From Macropodus opercularis (taxonomy: Eukaryota > Chordata > Actinopteri > Anabantiformes > Osphronemidae): a DNA stretch of 64,000 bases. Position 1 is the first letter of the stretch; each line of letters begins with the position of its first letter. A program made the translations under genes and the position numbers. Shown piece by piece: positions 30,401 through 41,100 of this stretch. The stretch covers positions 2,778,501 to 2,842,500 of the forward strand of contig CM061093.1 of assembly GCA_030770545.1 (NCBI GenBank), read 5' to 3'. Below the pieces are notes generated by a model. That model was not told the origin of the DNA. It did no database searches and worked only from the letters and a program-made list of their open reading frames with translations.

Positions 30401-32430
30401 TTCTTACACAGCCAATACATTGGATTTTGGACTTTCTTGACTCCCTTTTATATCATCATAGCCTGTACCTTCATTCTCTACAGGTTTATATCTCCTCATA
30501 GCCTGTACCCAGAATGATGCAAGTGAGCTCTGTTGATTCTTTATGATCACAGCGTCCATTTGTTCTTGAATGCAGTTTTCCACCTTCCACCACTTTGGGG
30601 GAAATAAGTCCTTGAATTGCTTCCAAATTCTCATTTCTTACACAGCCAATACATTGGATTTTGGACTTTCTTGACTCCCTTTTATATCATCATGGCCTGT
30701 ACCTGGGGTTATGCAACTGCAATCTGTTTACCCAGCAAGGTCCAGGCTTCTATTTGTTCCTCAAAGCACCTTTCCACCTTCCACCACTTTTGAGGAAATA
30801 AGCCCTTGAATTGCTTCCAAATTCTCATTTCTTACACAGCCAATACATTGGATTTTGGACTTTCTTGACTCCCTTATATCTCCTCATAGCCTGTACCCAG
30901 AATGATGCAAGTGAGCTCTGTTGATTCTTTATGATCACAGTGTCCATTTGTTCTTGAATGCAGTTTTCCACCTTCCACCACATTTGAGGAAATAAGCCCT
31001 TGAATTGCTTCCAAATTCTCATTTCTTACACAGCCAATACATTGGATTTTGGACTTTCTTGACTCCCTTTTATATCATCATGGCCTGTACCTGGGGTTAT
31101 GCAACTGCAATCTGTTTACCCAGCAAGGTCCAGGCTTCTATTTGTTCCTCAAAGCACCTTTCCACCTTCCACCACTTTTGGGGAAATAAGTCCTTGAATT
31201 GCTTCCAAATTCTCATTTCTTACACAGCCAATACATTGGATTTTGGACTTTCTTGACTCCCTTTTATATCATCATGGCCTGTACCTGGGGTTATGCAACT
31301 GCAATCTGTTTACCCAGCAAGGTCCAGGCTTCTATTTGTTCCTCAAAGCACCTTTCCACCTTCCACCACTTTTGGGGAAATAAGTCCTTGAATTGCTTCC
31401 AAATTCTCATTTCTCACACAGCCAATACATTGGATTTTGGACTTTCTTGACTCCCTTATATCTCCTCATAGCCTGTACCCAGAATGATGCAAGTGAGCTC
31501 TGTTGATTCTTTATGATCACAGTGTCCATTTGTTCCTGAATGCAGTTTTCCATCTTCCACCACTTTTGAGGAAATAAGCCCTTGAATTGCTTCCAAATTC
31601 TCATTTCTTACAAAGCCAATACATTGGATTTTGGACTTTCTTGACTCCCTTTTATATCATCATGGCCTGTACCTGGGGTTATGCAACTGCAATCTGTTTA
31701 CCCAGCAAAGTCCAGGCTTCTATTTGTTCCTCAAAGCACCTTTCCACCTTCCGCCACGTTTGGGGAAATAAGCCCTTGAATTGCTTCCAAATTCTCATTT
31801 CTTACACAGCCAATACATTGGATTTTGGACTTTCTTGACTCCCTTTTATATCATCATAACCTGTACCCAGAGTGATGCAAGTGCCATGTGTTTACCCAGC
31901 AAGGTCCAAAGTTGTATTTTGTCCTGAAAGCAGCTTTCCACTGCTGACTACTTTTGGAGAAATAAGCCCTGGAATTGCTTCCAAATTCTCATTCATTACA
32001 CAGCCAATACATGGGAATATGGAATTTCTCTACAGGTTTATATCTCCTCATAGCCTGTACCCAGAATGATGCAAGTGAGCTCTGTTTATTCTTCATGATC
32101 ACAGCGTCCATTTGTTCTTGAATGCAGTTTTCCCCCTTCCACCACTTTTGGGGAAATAAGTCCTTGAATTGCTTCCAAATTCTCATTTCTTACACAGCCA
32201 ATACATTGGATTTTGGACTTTCTTGACTCCCTTATATCCCCTCATAGCCTGTACCCAGAGTGATGCAAGTGAGCTCTGTTGATTCTTCATGATCACAGCG
32301 TCCATTTGTTCTTGAATTTGTTCTACCCAGCAAGGTCCAGGCTTCTATTTGTTCCTCAAAGCACCTTTCCACCTTCGGTGAAATAGGTCCTTATATTGCT
32401 TCCAAATTCTCATTTATTACATAGAAAAGA
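27465..32430. repeat. 194-bp satellite array, right arm
   Basis: This is a continuation of the left arm after the ERV-B insertion, with the same three monomer classes and shared variants. For example, the monomer pair around 20196-20378 and that around 28260-28442 have identical translations. The last monomers (from about 32080) are divergent and truncated, and the array ends near 32430. Left and right arms together are about 18 kb, or roughly 93 monomers. Confidence 0.95.
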
Positions 32431-32439
32431 TATGAGAAT

Positions 32440-32552
32440 TTAGATTAGTTGTGTAAGGTCTTAAAACCTTACTTGTAAAGTGCCTCAAGATAACTGATAG
32501 GGTGAATTGGCGCTATATAAATAAAGTCGAATTGAGTTGAATTGAATTGAAT
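32440..32552 (+). mobile_element. L2/CR1-type LINE or SINE 3' tail remnant
   Basis: The segment GTAAAGTGCCTCAAGATAA..., then GGCGCTATATAAATAAA, then TTGAA-type 5-bp repeats is the familiar 3' tail of fish L2-clade LINEs and the SINEs they mobilise. Only the tail is present, as is usual for 5'-truncated inserts. It lies directly beside the satellite end. Confidence 0.65.
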
Positions 32553-33020
32553 TCATAGTACTGGTCAGCACAGTTCCTGAGCAGACAAGATATAACTCCC
32601 TGTAGTAAAATGTTGAGATTATATGGTTCGACACTGTCTCACAATTTTATTGAAAAAAAAAATATTTAGAAATAGAATGAGCTTTAATTGCAATAGATAT
32701 GAAACTGGAATTAATTTCAAATTAAAATTTATGCACTACAAATTTGCTGTGCGCCCCCTAGTGGCTAATGAATTGTTGCATGTCTTATTATAGGGCTAAA
32801 AATGTCATACAGAAATGCTCAAGGAATAAAATTACTTTAATATCATAGAGAAAAACCTGTATTTAACGTATTGTGTTTTTAAAATGACATAGATGTGCAA
32901 TGTCAAAATATAGAAAGAACACAATTCCGTGTTTCAGAACGAGGCCAATCGTTGAACAGAATCACTCCCATTCTTCTACGAAGCTCAGGGGAAAAGTTCG
33001 AGGTTAGGACCATGTCCTAA
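32553..33020. other. A/T-rich spacer between satellite and subtelomeric array
   Basis: No gene or repeat recognised apart from the CTCF-type motif at 32751-32764. Several short A and T runs and an ATTTAACGTATTG-type segment are present. The last part leads into the first TTAGGG block. Confidence 0.6.
32751..32764 (-). promoter_or_regulatory. CTCF-type binding motif
   Basis: The minus strand reads CCACTAGGGGGCGC, a perfect match to the 14-base vertebrate CTCF core. It lies 275 bp before the first macrosatellite unit. In mammalian subtelomeres CTCF sites lie close to the TTAGGG tract and support TERRA transcription. The same string is also spread by some repeats, so occupancy is not proven. 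Confidence 0.55.
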
Positions 33021-33043
33021 TTAGGGTTAGGGTTAGGGTTAGG
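33021..33043 (+). repeat. TTAGGG block before the macrosatellite
   Basis: Three perfect TTAGGG units and a partial fourth, on the plus strand, directly fused to the start of the first macrosatellite unit. Confidence 0.95.
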
Positions 33044-35090
33044 TGTATGAGTTTTTTCTCAATGACTCCCCCCACTCTAGTCCTTTAGAGTAGAGCAGTT
33101 TGGTGTGGAGAGCCAAGGGCAAGGCACGGGCCGACGCTTGTCACTCATGTTCCTCGATACTTGAGTTACTCTTGTGTTTTGCAGATTCCTTTATATGGTC
33201 AAAGCGTCCTCTGCAGCCCCCAGGAGGCCGTGAGACAGCTGCAAAGGGTGAGCTTTGCCATTTTTTTGGATTTGGTCCTCCTAGTTTGATTGCTTTTGGT
33301 CTTAGAGACATTTTCAAGTTCTCCGTTTGGGATTTCAATCGTTAGGTTTAGGCACAGGGATCCCACGGTTAGGTTTAGGGGAATGCCCAGGTGAGGGATA
33401 AGGGTTAAATGAGTCGTTATAGTCCTAGTTTGGGGACTGACGGTTAGGTTTAGGCATGAGGGCCCTATGGTTAGGGTTAGTAGGAAGCCAAGGTTGAGGT
33501 TAAGTTGTTGCTAATGTGCCAGGTTGGGTTTAGGCATTGATGTCTACTTGTTAGATTTAGTATAAGTCCCATGTTAGGGTTTAGACAGTTTGGTCTAAGT
33601 TATTTTGAACTAAATAGTGAGGACATATCATCAGTAGTGTACCTTAGGTTCATCGGGCGTTTCGGCCATTTACCACTAGACACCCTCCCCTAAGGGCGGC
33701 CCCCTGGGGTGATCAAGTCCCAGGGTATGTCCTCTTAGCCAATTGGTTTGTTTTAGAGGTGGCACATTGAATTTGGCGTGATCAAGGTCTGAGTTAGACG
33801 TTAAGTTTTGAAATAGAGGATTTGAATTGTTAATTTGGCTTAATTAGGGTTAATTGTATAAGTTTAGAATGAGAGGTCAATAGGTCAGAGCTAAATTGAG
33901 ATTCTAAGTTTGGAGAGTTAAAACTTCCTTCAGGAGGATTTGGATTCTAAAAGGTCAAAAGGTCAGGTAAGGATTTGGATTAAAAACAATTAAGGATTAA
34001 TATTAAGGCAAGATTGGACCTAATTTCTGTTTTCTCTCTGTCCAATTGTTCCAGGTGGAGTCCTCTTCTTCCAGTGGGGGTTCCTCCGTCAGTCTTCTCG
34101 TGTGGTGCAGCATGTGCTGTGAATGAGCGGAGCTATCCTCCATAGAAGACTCGGCCACGTTTAAGGTCCTTGACGCCGTGGACCACCACATCCCGCGTGC
34201 TGTCCTAGTGGACCCGGGAGGGCCGTCTACTTACCCCTTGTTCAGGTTGAGATTGGTTGTTGGCACCGTTAGGTTACTCCAATCTCCCCAGACAAGGTTG
34301 AGAGGTGGGTCTCAGCTCCTTCAGTCTTGCTGTAAACGGGAGCGGGACAGGCACTCGGGGAGCTCCGGGACAAGCTTTCGCCCGCCCGGCTCGACCCGAA
34401 CGTCGGCCCGCTCCCTCCCCTGAGCACTTCCCAGTGGGGACAGCGCTCATTCTACGGTGGCTAGGGGAAAAGGGCCACCCAGGGCAGCGCCCCGGGTGGA
34501 TAACCCTATCCCCGTCCCCGAGCGCTCCCTCTGGAGAACTACCAGGTTCAGCAAGCGTTGCTTCACCATCGTTCCCCAGTGGAAGGCGCCCATGCTAGCA
34601 GGGTCTAGAGTAACCACCCAGGGGGAGTATTCCTGGTGGTGGAGCGTACCCCCAGCTAGTCTGGAAGCCCCCACGCTTCGACCAGGCTCCCCCCTATGCT
34701 AACCTGTCTGCCTACCCCAAACTGGCTAAGGAATGGTGCTCTGGAGTCGCTGTGGGTCCCTCGTAGAAGTCCCTCTGGGGGTCTCTGGCGTTGGAGCTCT
34801 AAAAAGAGCTCGGAGACAGTTCTTCAGAGTCGATCTGACTGTCTCTGGGGATCTTCAGCGCGGAGGCCGAGGTTCTCCCGGGTGTACTTGGGGGGCGATT
34901 TTCGGGGGGTCTCCATGTTTTGAAGCAGCGTTTTCGGTTATGGTGTCAATTTGGGCAGATGCATCATGGGTAATATGCAAATTTTGGGGGGCGTGGTTGG
35001 ACTTCCGGGTTACGGTTGGCATTAGGGTTAGGGTTAGCGTTCTCGGCTAGGGTTAGGGTTAGGGTTAGGGGTTAGGGTTAGGGGTTAGGG
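33039..35090 (+). repeat. Macrosatellite unit U0, short divergent form (2052 bp)
   Basis: Shares order and most sequence with the 3077-bp units. It lacks two parts: about 144 bp that are internally duplicated in later units, and the roughly 900-bp block with the three 133-bp cassettes, where U0 has TTAGGG repeats instead. Its first 240 bp or so equal U1, then scattered substitutions appear. It is likely the ancestral or edge form of the array. Confidence 0.9.
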
Positions 35091-35095
35091 TTAGG
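35022..35095 (+). repeat. TTAGGG repeats at the U0/U1 junction
   Basis: Two blocks of TTAGGG, some units with an extra G, separated by CGTTCTCGGC. They end in the TTAGG that opens U1. In U1 and later units the second block instead runs into the cassette region. Confidence 0.95.
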
Positions 35096-35236
35096 TGTAT
35101 GAGTTTTTTCTCAATGACTCCCCCCACTCTAGTCCTTTAGAGTAGAGCAGTTTGGTGTGGAGAGCCAAGGGCAAGGCACGGGCCGACGCTTGTCACTCAT
35201 GTTCCTCGATACTTGAGTTACTCTTGTGTTTTGCAG

Positions 35237-35299
35237 ATTCCTTTATATGGTCAAAGCGTCCTCTGCAGCCCCCAGGAGGCCGTGAGACAGCTGCAAAGG
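35237..35299 (+). other. Exon-like segment in every macrosatellite unit
   Basis: Preceded by a good acceptor (CTCTTGTGTTTTGCAG) and followed by a good donor (GTGAGC). Its 63 bases are open as 21 codons in one frame (IPLYGQSVLCSPQEAVRQ...), and a second frame is also open. It is unchanged between U0 and U1. Without a partner exon of proven coding content it may belong to a non-coding transcript. Confidence 0.35.
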
Positions 35300-35753
35300 G
35301 TGAGCTTTGCCATTTTTTTGGATTTGGTCCTCCTTGTTTGATTGCTTTCGGTCTTAGAGACATTTTCAAGTCCTCCGTTCGGGATTTCAATCATTAGAAT
35401 TAGGCACAGGGATCCCACGGTTAGGTTTAGGGGAATGCCCAGGTGAGGGATAAGGGTTAAATTAGTTGTTAGAGTCCTAGTTTGGAGACTAACGGTTAGG
35501 TTTAGGCATGAGGCCCCTATGGTTAGGGTTAGTAGGAAGCCAAGGTTGAGGTTAAGTTATTGCTAATGTGCCGGGTTGGGTTTAGGCATTGAGGTCTACT
35601 TGTTAGGTTTAGTATAAGTCCCATGTTAGGGTTTAGACAGTTTGTTCTAAGTCATTTTGAACTAAATAGTGAGGACATATCATCAGTAGTGTACCTTAGG
35701 TTCATCGGGCGTTTCGGCCATTTACCACTAGACACCCTCCCCTAAGGGCGGCC

Positions 35754-35777
35754 CCCTGGGGTGATCAAGTCCCAGGG
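35754..35777. other. Stem-loop in macrosatellite unit
   Basis: CCCTGGG and CCCAGGG pair perfectly around a 10-base loop that itself contains TGATCA. It is present in U0 and every full unit. Confidence 0.6.
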
Positions 35778-35937
35778 TATGTCCTCTTAGCCAATTGGTT
35801 TGTTTTAGAAGTGGCACATTAAATTTAGCGTAATCAAGGTTTGAATTGATAGTTAATTTAGATTGATCAGAGTGAATTGGTTAAGTTAAGAAGGTCAATA
35901 GGTCAGAATTAAGGTTAAATTGAGTTTCTAGGTGTAA

Positions 35938-36240
35938 AGAGTTTAAGTTTTTCTGTCTAGGAGGATTTGGATTCTAAGAGGTCAAAAGGTCAGGTAGGAT
36001 GAATTAATATTAAGGCCAGATTTGAACTAATTTTAGTTTTCTCTCTGTCCAGTTGTTCCAGGTGGAGTCCTCTTCTTCAGGAGAGTTGAGATTTCCTGTC
36101 CAGGAAGATTTGGATTCCGGGGGTCAAAAAGTCAGGTAAGGATTTGGATTAAAATTCAATTTAGGGTTAATATTAAAGACCGGATTTGAACTAATTTCTG
36201 TTTTTCTCTTGTCTAATTGTTCCAGGTGGAGTCCTCTTCT
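35938..36240. repeat. Internal tandem duplication inside the 3077-bp unit
   Basis: Two diverged copies (about 35938-36079 and 36080-36240) share GATTTGGATT, the GGTCA-AAAGTCAGGTA region and TTGTTCCAGGTGGAGTCC. U0 has only one copy. Each copy ends in an acceptor-like TTGTTCCAG, so the duplication also doubled a potential splice site. Confidence 0.75.
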
Positions 36241-36289
36241 TCCAGTGGGGGTTCCTCCGTCAGTCTTCACGTGTGGTGCAGCATGTGCT

Positions 36290-36760
36290 GTGCATGAGCG
36301 GAGCTATCCTCCATAGAAGACTCGGCCACGTTTAAGGTCCTTGACGCCGTGGACCACCACATCCCGCGTGCTGTCCTAGTGGACCCGGGAGGGCCGTCTA
36401 CTTACCCCTTGTTCAGGTTGAGATTGGTTGTTGGCACCGTTAGGTTACTCCAATCTGCCCAGACAAGGTTGAGAGGTGGGTCTCGTCTTCTTCGGTCTTG
36501 CCGTTAACGGGAGCGGGACCGGCACTCGGGGAGCTCCGGGACAAGCTGTCGCCCGCCCGGCTCGACCCGAACGTCGGCCCGCTCCCTCCCCTGAGCACCT
36601 CCCCGGTGGAGACGGCGCTCATTCTACGGTGGCTAGGGGAAAAGGGCCACCCGGGGCAGCGCCCCGAGCGGATAACCCTATCCCCGTCCCCGAGCGCTCC
36701 CTCTGGAGAACTACCAGGTTCAGCAAGCGTTGCTTCACCATCATTCCCCAGTGGAAGGCG
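36290..36760. promoter_or_regulatory. CpG-rich block (CpG-island-like)
   Basis: G/C-rich and dense in CpG, especially 36500-36680, in contrast to the A/T-rich remainder of the unit. It lies upstream of TTAGGG repeats on the same strand. CpG islands of this kind serve as TERRA promoters in mammals. Recurs every 3077 bp. Confidence 0.55.
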
Positions 36761-37146
36761 CCCATGCTAGCAGGGTCTAGAGTAACCACCCAGGGGGAGT
36801 ATTCCTGGTGGTGGAGCGTACCTCCAGCTAGTCTGGAAGCCCCCACGCTTCGACCAGGCTCCCCCCTATGCTAACCTGTCTGCCTACCCCAAGCTGGCTA
36901 AGGAATGGTGCTCTGGAGTCGCTGCGGGTCCCTCGTAGAACTCCCTCTGGGGGTCTCTGGTGTTGAAGCTCTCAAAAGAGCTCAGAGATAGTTCTTCAGA
37001 GTCAATCTGGCAGTCTCTGGGGATCTTCAGCGCGGAGGCCGAGGTTCTCCCGGGTGTACTTGGGGGGCGATTTTCGGGGGGTCTCCATGTTTTGAAGCAG
37101 CGTTTTCGGTTATGGTGTCAATTTTTGCAGATGCATCATGGGTAAT

Positions 37147-37180
37147 ATGCAAATTTTTAGGGGCGTGGTTGGACTTCCGG
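37147..37180 (+). promoter_or_regulatory. Octamer, KLF/GC-box and ETS motif cluster
   Basis: Within 34 bp are ATGCAAAT (37147-37154, POU octamer), GGGGCGTGG (37160-37168, KLF/SP type) and ACTTCCGG (37173-37180, ETS type), 14 bp before TTAGGG repeats. The octamer and ETS motifs are also present in the divergent U0 (34975-34982 and 35001-35008), suggesting that they are kept. A bidirectional or TERRA-type promoter is the inferred role. Confidence 0.5.
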
Positions 37181-37193
37181 GTTAGAATTGGCG

Positions 37194-37238
37194 TTAGGGT
37201 TAGGGTTAGCGTTCTCAGCTAGGGTTAGGGTTAGGGTT
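37194..37238 (+). repeat. Interstitial TTAGGG repeats in each full unit
   Basis: Two short TTAGGG blocks separated by CGTTCTCAGC. Repeated in every full unit at 3077-bp steps; U10 is cut by the window end before this point. Confidence 0.95.
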
Positions 37239-37533
37239 TTTAGGTCTGTTTTCTGAAAGCTAAGGGCTAATTTGTTGAGTTTAGCATTGTATTAGCTGCC
37301 CCAGTCCATTGGTGTATCGTAGGTCTGATGGGTCGCCGGTCAGGGCTAGACCAGAACCGAGTTCTAGGTCTTGGGTCATTTGGACACCTAGGGTGAGGCA
37401 CCTAATGATTATTGGATTTAAGTTGAGCTAATTGAATTTAAACTAGACTGGACTGATGTGGTTGTCCAAGTTCCCGGGGTTTGGTGTTCTTTTCTGTTAT
37501 TTCCTCTTCATCCTTGTAGGTCTTGGTGCCACA

Positions 37534-38091
37534 CCACGAGGAGCAGAATCGGAAAGGAGTTCCGCAGGGATAGGAAGTGGGTGTACATCGTTATACTAAC
37601 ACCACAACCCCGCCGGATTAGGCGCCACCTGCATCCCTCCTCCCTCTTCCGTCCCGTGGGGGGAAGTGGGAGGTTGGAGGAGAAAAAAAGAGAAAAATAG
37701 GGGGTGAGTTCCTTAGGTGTCTTTTTTCATGGCTTTCTTCTGTTTTTAGGTTTCCCGGGCCCTCACCACGAGGAGCAGAATCGGAAAGGAGTTCCGCAGG
37801 GATAGGAAGTGGGTGTACATCGTTATACTAACACCACAACCCCGCCGGATTAGGCGCCACCTGCATCCCTCCTCCCTCTTCCGTCCCGTGGGGGGAAGTG
37901 GGAGGTTGGAGGAAAAATTCCATGTGTCTTCTGGTTTTTTAGGTTTTTCAGGCCCTCGCCACGAGGAGCAGAATCGGAAAGGAGTTCCGCAGGGATAGGA
38001 AGTGGGTGTACATCGTTATACTAACACCACAACCCCGCCGGATTAGGCGCCACCTGCATCCCTCCTCCCTCTTCCGTCCCGTGGGGGGAAG
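37534..38091 (+). repeat. Three identical 133-bp cassettes with splice-like borders
   Basis: A 133-bp core occurs at 37534-37666, 37766-37898 and 37959-38091 in U1 and again in each full unit. Each core follows a pyrimidine-rich stretch ending in TAG (CATCCTTGTAG, CTGTTTTTAG, GGTTTTTTAG). Each is followed by a purine-rich stretch and a GT-type donor candidate (GTGAGT after the first, GTACTT after the third). One frame is open through each core (RSRIGKEFRRDRKWVYI...), strongly basic, with no recognised domain. The spacers differ while the cores do not. Confidence 0.75.
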
Positions 38092-38167
38092 ATGGAGGTT
38101 GGAGGTACTTGTGAGTAACTCTTTTTTAGTTTTCAGAGGAACAGGTTGTCCGATGGCTCTGGCTGGG

Positions 38168-41100
38168 TTAGGTGTATGAGTTTTTTCTCAATGACTCCCC
38201 CCACTCTAGTCCTTTAGAGTAGAGCAGTTTGGTGTGGAGAGCCAAGGGCAAGGCACGGGCCGACGCTTGTCACTCATGTTCCTCGATACTTGAGTTACTC
38301 TTGTGTTTTGCAGATTCCTTTATATGGTCAAAGCGTCCTCTGCAGCCCCCAGGAGGCCGTGAGACAGCTGCAAAGGGTGAGCTTTGCCATTTTTTTGGAT
38401 TTGGTCCTCCTTGTTTGATTGCTTTCGGTCTTAGAGACATTTTCAAGTCCTCCGTTCGGGATTTCAATCATTAGAATTAGGCACAGGGATCCCACGGTTA
38501 GGTTTAGGGGAATGCCCAGGTGAGGGATAAGGGTTAAATTAGTTGTTAGAGTCCTAGTTTGGAGACTAACGGTTAGGTTTAGGCATGAGGCCCCTATGGT
38601 TAGGGTTAGTAGGAAGCCAAGGTTGAGGTTAAGTTATTGCTAATGTGCCGGGTTGGGTTTAGGCATTGAGGTCTACTTGTTAGGTTTAGTATAAGTCCCA
38701 TGTTAGGGTTTAGACAGTTTGTTCTAAGTCATTTTGAACTAAATAGTGAGGACATATCATCAGTAGTGTACCTTAGGTTCATCGGGCGTTTCGGCCATTT
38801 ACCACTAGACACCCTCCCCTAAGGGCGGCCCCCTGGGGTGATCAAGTCCCAGGGTATGTCCTCTTAGCCAATTGGTTTGTTTTAGAAGTGGCACATTAAA
38901 TTTAGCGTAATCAAGGTTTGAATTGATAGTTAATTTAGATTGATCAGAGTGAATTGGTTAAGTTAAGAAGGTCAATAGGTCAGAATTAAGGTTAAATTGA
39001 GTTTCTAGGTGTAAAGAGTTTAAGTTTTTCTGTCTAGGAGGATTTGGATTCTAAGAGGTCAAAAGGTCAGGTAGGATGAATTAATATTAAGGCCAGATTT
39101 GAACTAATTTTAGTTTTCTCTCTGTCCAGTTGTTCCAGGTGGAGTCCTCTTCTTCAGGAGAGTTGAGATTTCCTGTCCAGGAAGATTTGGATTCCGGGGG
39201 TCAAAAAGTCAGGTAAGGATTTGGATTAAAATTCAATTTAGGGTTAATATTAAAGACCGGATTTGAACTAATTTCTGTTTTTCTCTTGTCTAATTGTTCC
39301 AGGTGGAGTCCTCTTCTTCCAGTGGGGGTTCCTCCGTCAGTCTTCACGTGTGGTGCAGCATGTGCTGTGCATGAGCGGAGCTATCCTCCATAGAAGACTC
39401 GGCCACGTTTAAGGTCCTTGACGCCGTGGACCACCACATCCCGCGTGCTGTCCTAGTGGACCCGGGAGGGCCGTCTACTTACCCCTTGTTCAGGTTGAGA
39501 TTGGTTGTTGGCACCGTTAGGTTACTCCAATCTGCCCAGACAAGGTTGAGAGGTGGGTCTCGTCTTCTTCGGTCTTGCCGTTAACGGGAGCGGGACCGGC
39601 ACTCGGGGAGCTCCGGGACAAGCTGTCGCCCGCCCGGCTCGACCCGAACGTCGGCCCGCTCCCTCCCCTGAGCACCTCCCCGGTGGAGACGGCGCTCATT
39701 CTACGGTGGCTAGGGGAAAAGGGCCACCCGGGGCAGCGCCCCGAGCGGATAACCCTATCCCCGTCCCCGAGCGCTCCCTCTGGAGAACTACCAGGTTCAG
39801 CAAGCGTTGCTTCACCATCATTCCCCAGTGGAAGGCGCCCATGCTAGCAGGGTCTAGAGTAACCACCCAGGGGGAGTATTCCTGGTGGTGGAGCGTACCT
39901 CCAGCTAGTCTGGAAGCCCCCACGCTTCGACCAGGCTCCCCCCTATGCTAACCTGTCTGCCTACCCCAAGCTGGCTAAGGAATGGTGCTCTGGAGTCGCT
40001 GCGGGTCCCTCGTAGAACTCCCTCTGGGGGTCTCTGGTGTTGAAGCTCTCAAAAGAGCTCAGAGATAGTTCTTCAGAGTCAATCTGGCAGTCTCTGGGGA
40101 TCTTCAGCGCGGAGGCCGAGGTTCTCCCGGGTGTACTTGGGGGGCGATTTTCGGGGGGTCTCCATGTTTTGAAGCAGCGTTTTCGGTTATGGTGTCAATT
40201 TTTGCAGATGCATCATGGGTAATATGCAAATTTTTAGGGGCGTGGTTGGACTTCCGGGTTAGAATTGGCGTTAGGGTTAGGGTTAGCGTTCTCAGCTAGG
40301 GTTAGGGTTAGGGTTTTTAGGTCTGTTTTCTGAAAGCTAAGGGCTAATTTGTTGAGTTTAGCATTGTATTAGCTGCCCCAGTCCATTGGTGTATCGTAGG
40401 TCTGATGGGTCGCCGGTCAGGGCTAGACCAGAACCGAGTTCTAGGTCTTGGGTCATTTGGACACCTAGGGTGAGGCACCTAATGATTATTGGATTTAAGT
40501 TGAGCTAATTGAATTTAAACTAGACTGGACTGATGTGGTTGTCCAAGTTCCCGGGGTTTGGTGTTCTTTTCTGTTATTTCCTCTTCATCCTTGTAGGTCT
40601 TGGTGCCACACCACGAGGAGCAGAATCGGAAAGGAGTTCCGCAGGGATAGGAAGTGGGTGTACATCGTTATACTAACACCACAACCCCGCCGGATTAGGC
40701 GCCACCTGCATCCCTCCTCCCTCTTCCGTCCCGTGGGGGGAAGTGGGAGGTTGGAGGAGAAAAAAAGAGAAAAATAGGGGGTGAGTTCCTTAGGTGTCTT
40801 TTTTCATGGCTTTCTTCTGTTTTTAGGTTTCCCGGGCCCTCACCACGAGGAGCAGAATCGGAAAGGAGTTCCGCAGGGATAGGAAGTGGGTGTACATCGT
40901 TATACTAACACCACAACCCCGCCGGATTAGGCGCCACCTGCATCCCTCCTCCCTCTTCCGTCCCGTGGGGGGAAGTGGGAGGTTGGAGGAAAAATTCCAT
41001 GTGTCTTCTGGTTTTTTAGGTTTTTCAGGCCCTCGCCACGAGGAGCAGAATCGGAAAGGAGTTCCGCAGGGATAGGAAGTGGGTGTACATCGTTATACTA

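Larger units (their letters stand above)
35091..38167 (+). repeat. Macrosatellite unit U1 (3077 bp), reference copy
   Basis: Order within the unit: a start block with a small inverted repeat (ACTCTA 35126-35131 / TAGAGT 35138-35143); an exon-like segment (35237-35299); a long stretch of decayed TTAGGG/TTAGGTTT repeats to about 35640; a stem-loop (35754-35777); an A/T-rich part with an internal duplication; a CpG-rich block (about 36290-36760); a motif cluster (37147-37180); TTAGGG repeats (37194-37238); and three identical cassettes. Open frames up to 132 codons occur in the CpG-rich block on both strands, but with no recognisable domain, so I do not call a gene. Confidence 0.95.

Noticed and set aside
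8775..32186. Many 65-codon minus-strand and 83-codon plus-strand open frames
   Set aside because: They recur at multiples of the 194-bp satellite period on both strands with no start or domain logic, so they are products of the repeat.
8400..32430. CRISPR-like regular repeats
   Set aside because: There are no short direct repeats with unique spacers. Whole 194-bp monomers are similar from end to end, and the DNA is from a vertebrate.
34170..34240. Beta-tubulin-like string IPRAVLVD in the macrosatellite CpG block
   Set aside because: Only about seven residues agree, the flanks do not match tubulin, and the frame has no further similarity, so chance is likely.
36476..36874. 132-codon open frame in each macrosatellite unit
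   Set aside because: It lies in a CpG-rich block where long open frames arise in several frames and on both strands. It has no recognisable domain and the second half is open in another frame too.
37147..37180. snRNA gene suggested by the octamer
   Set aside because: No U1, U2, U4, U5 or U6 sequence and no proximal element follow within the next few hundred bases.
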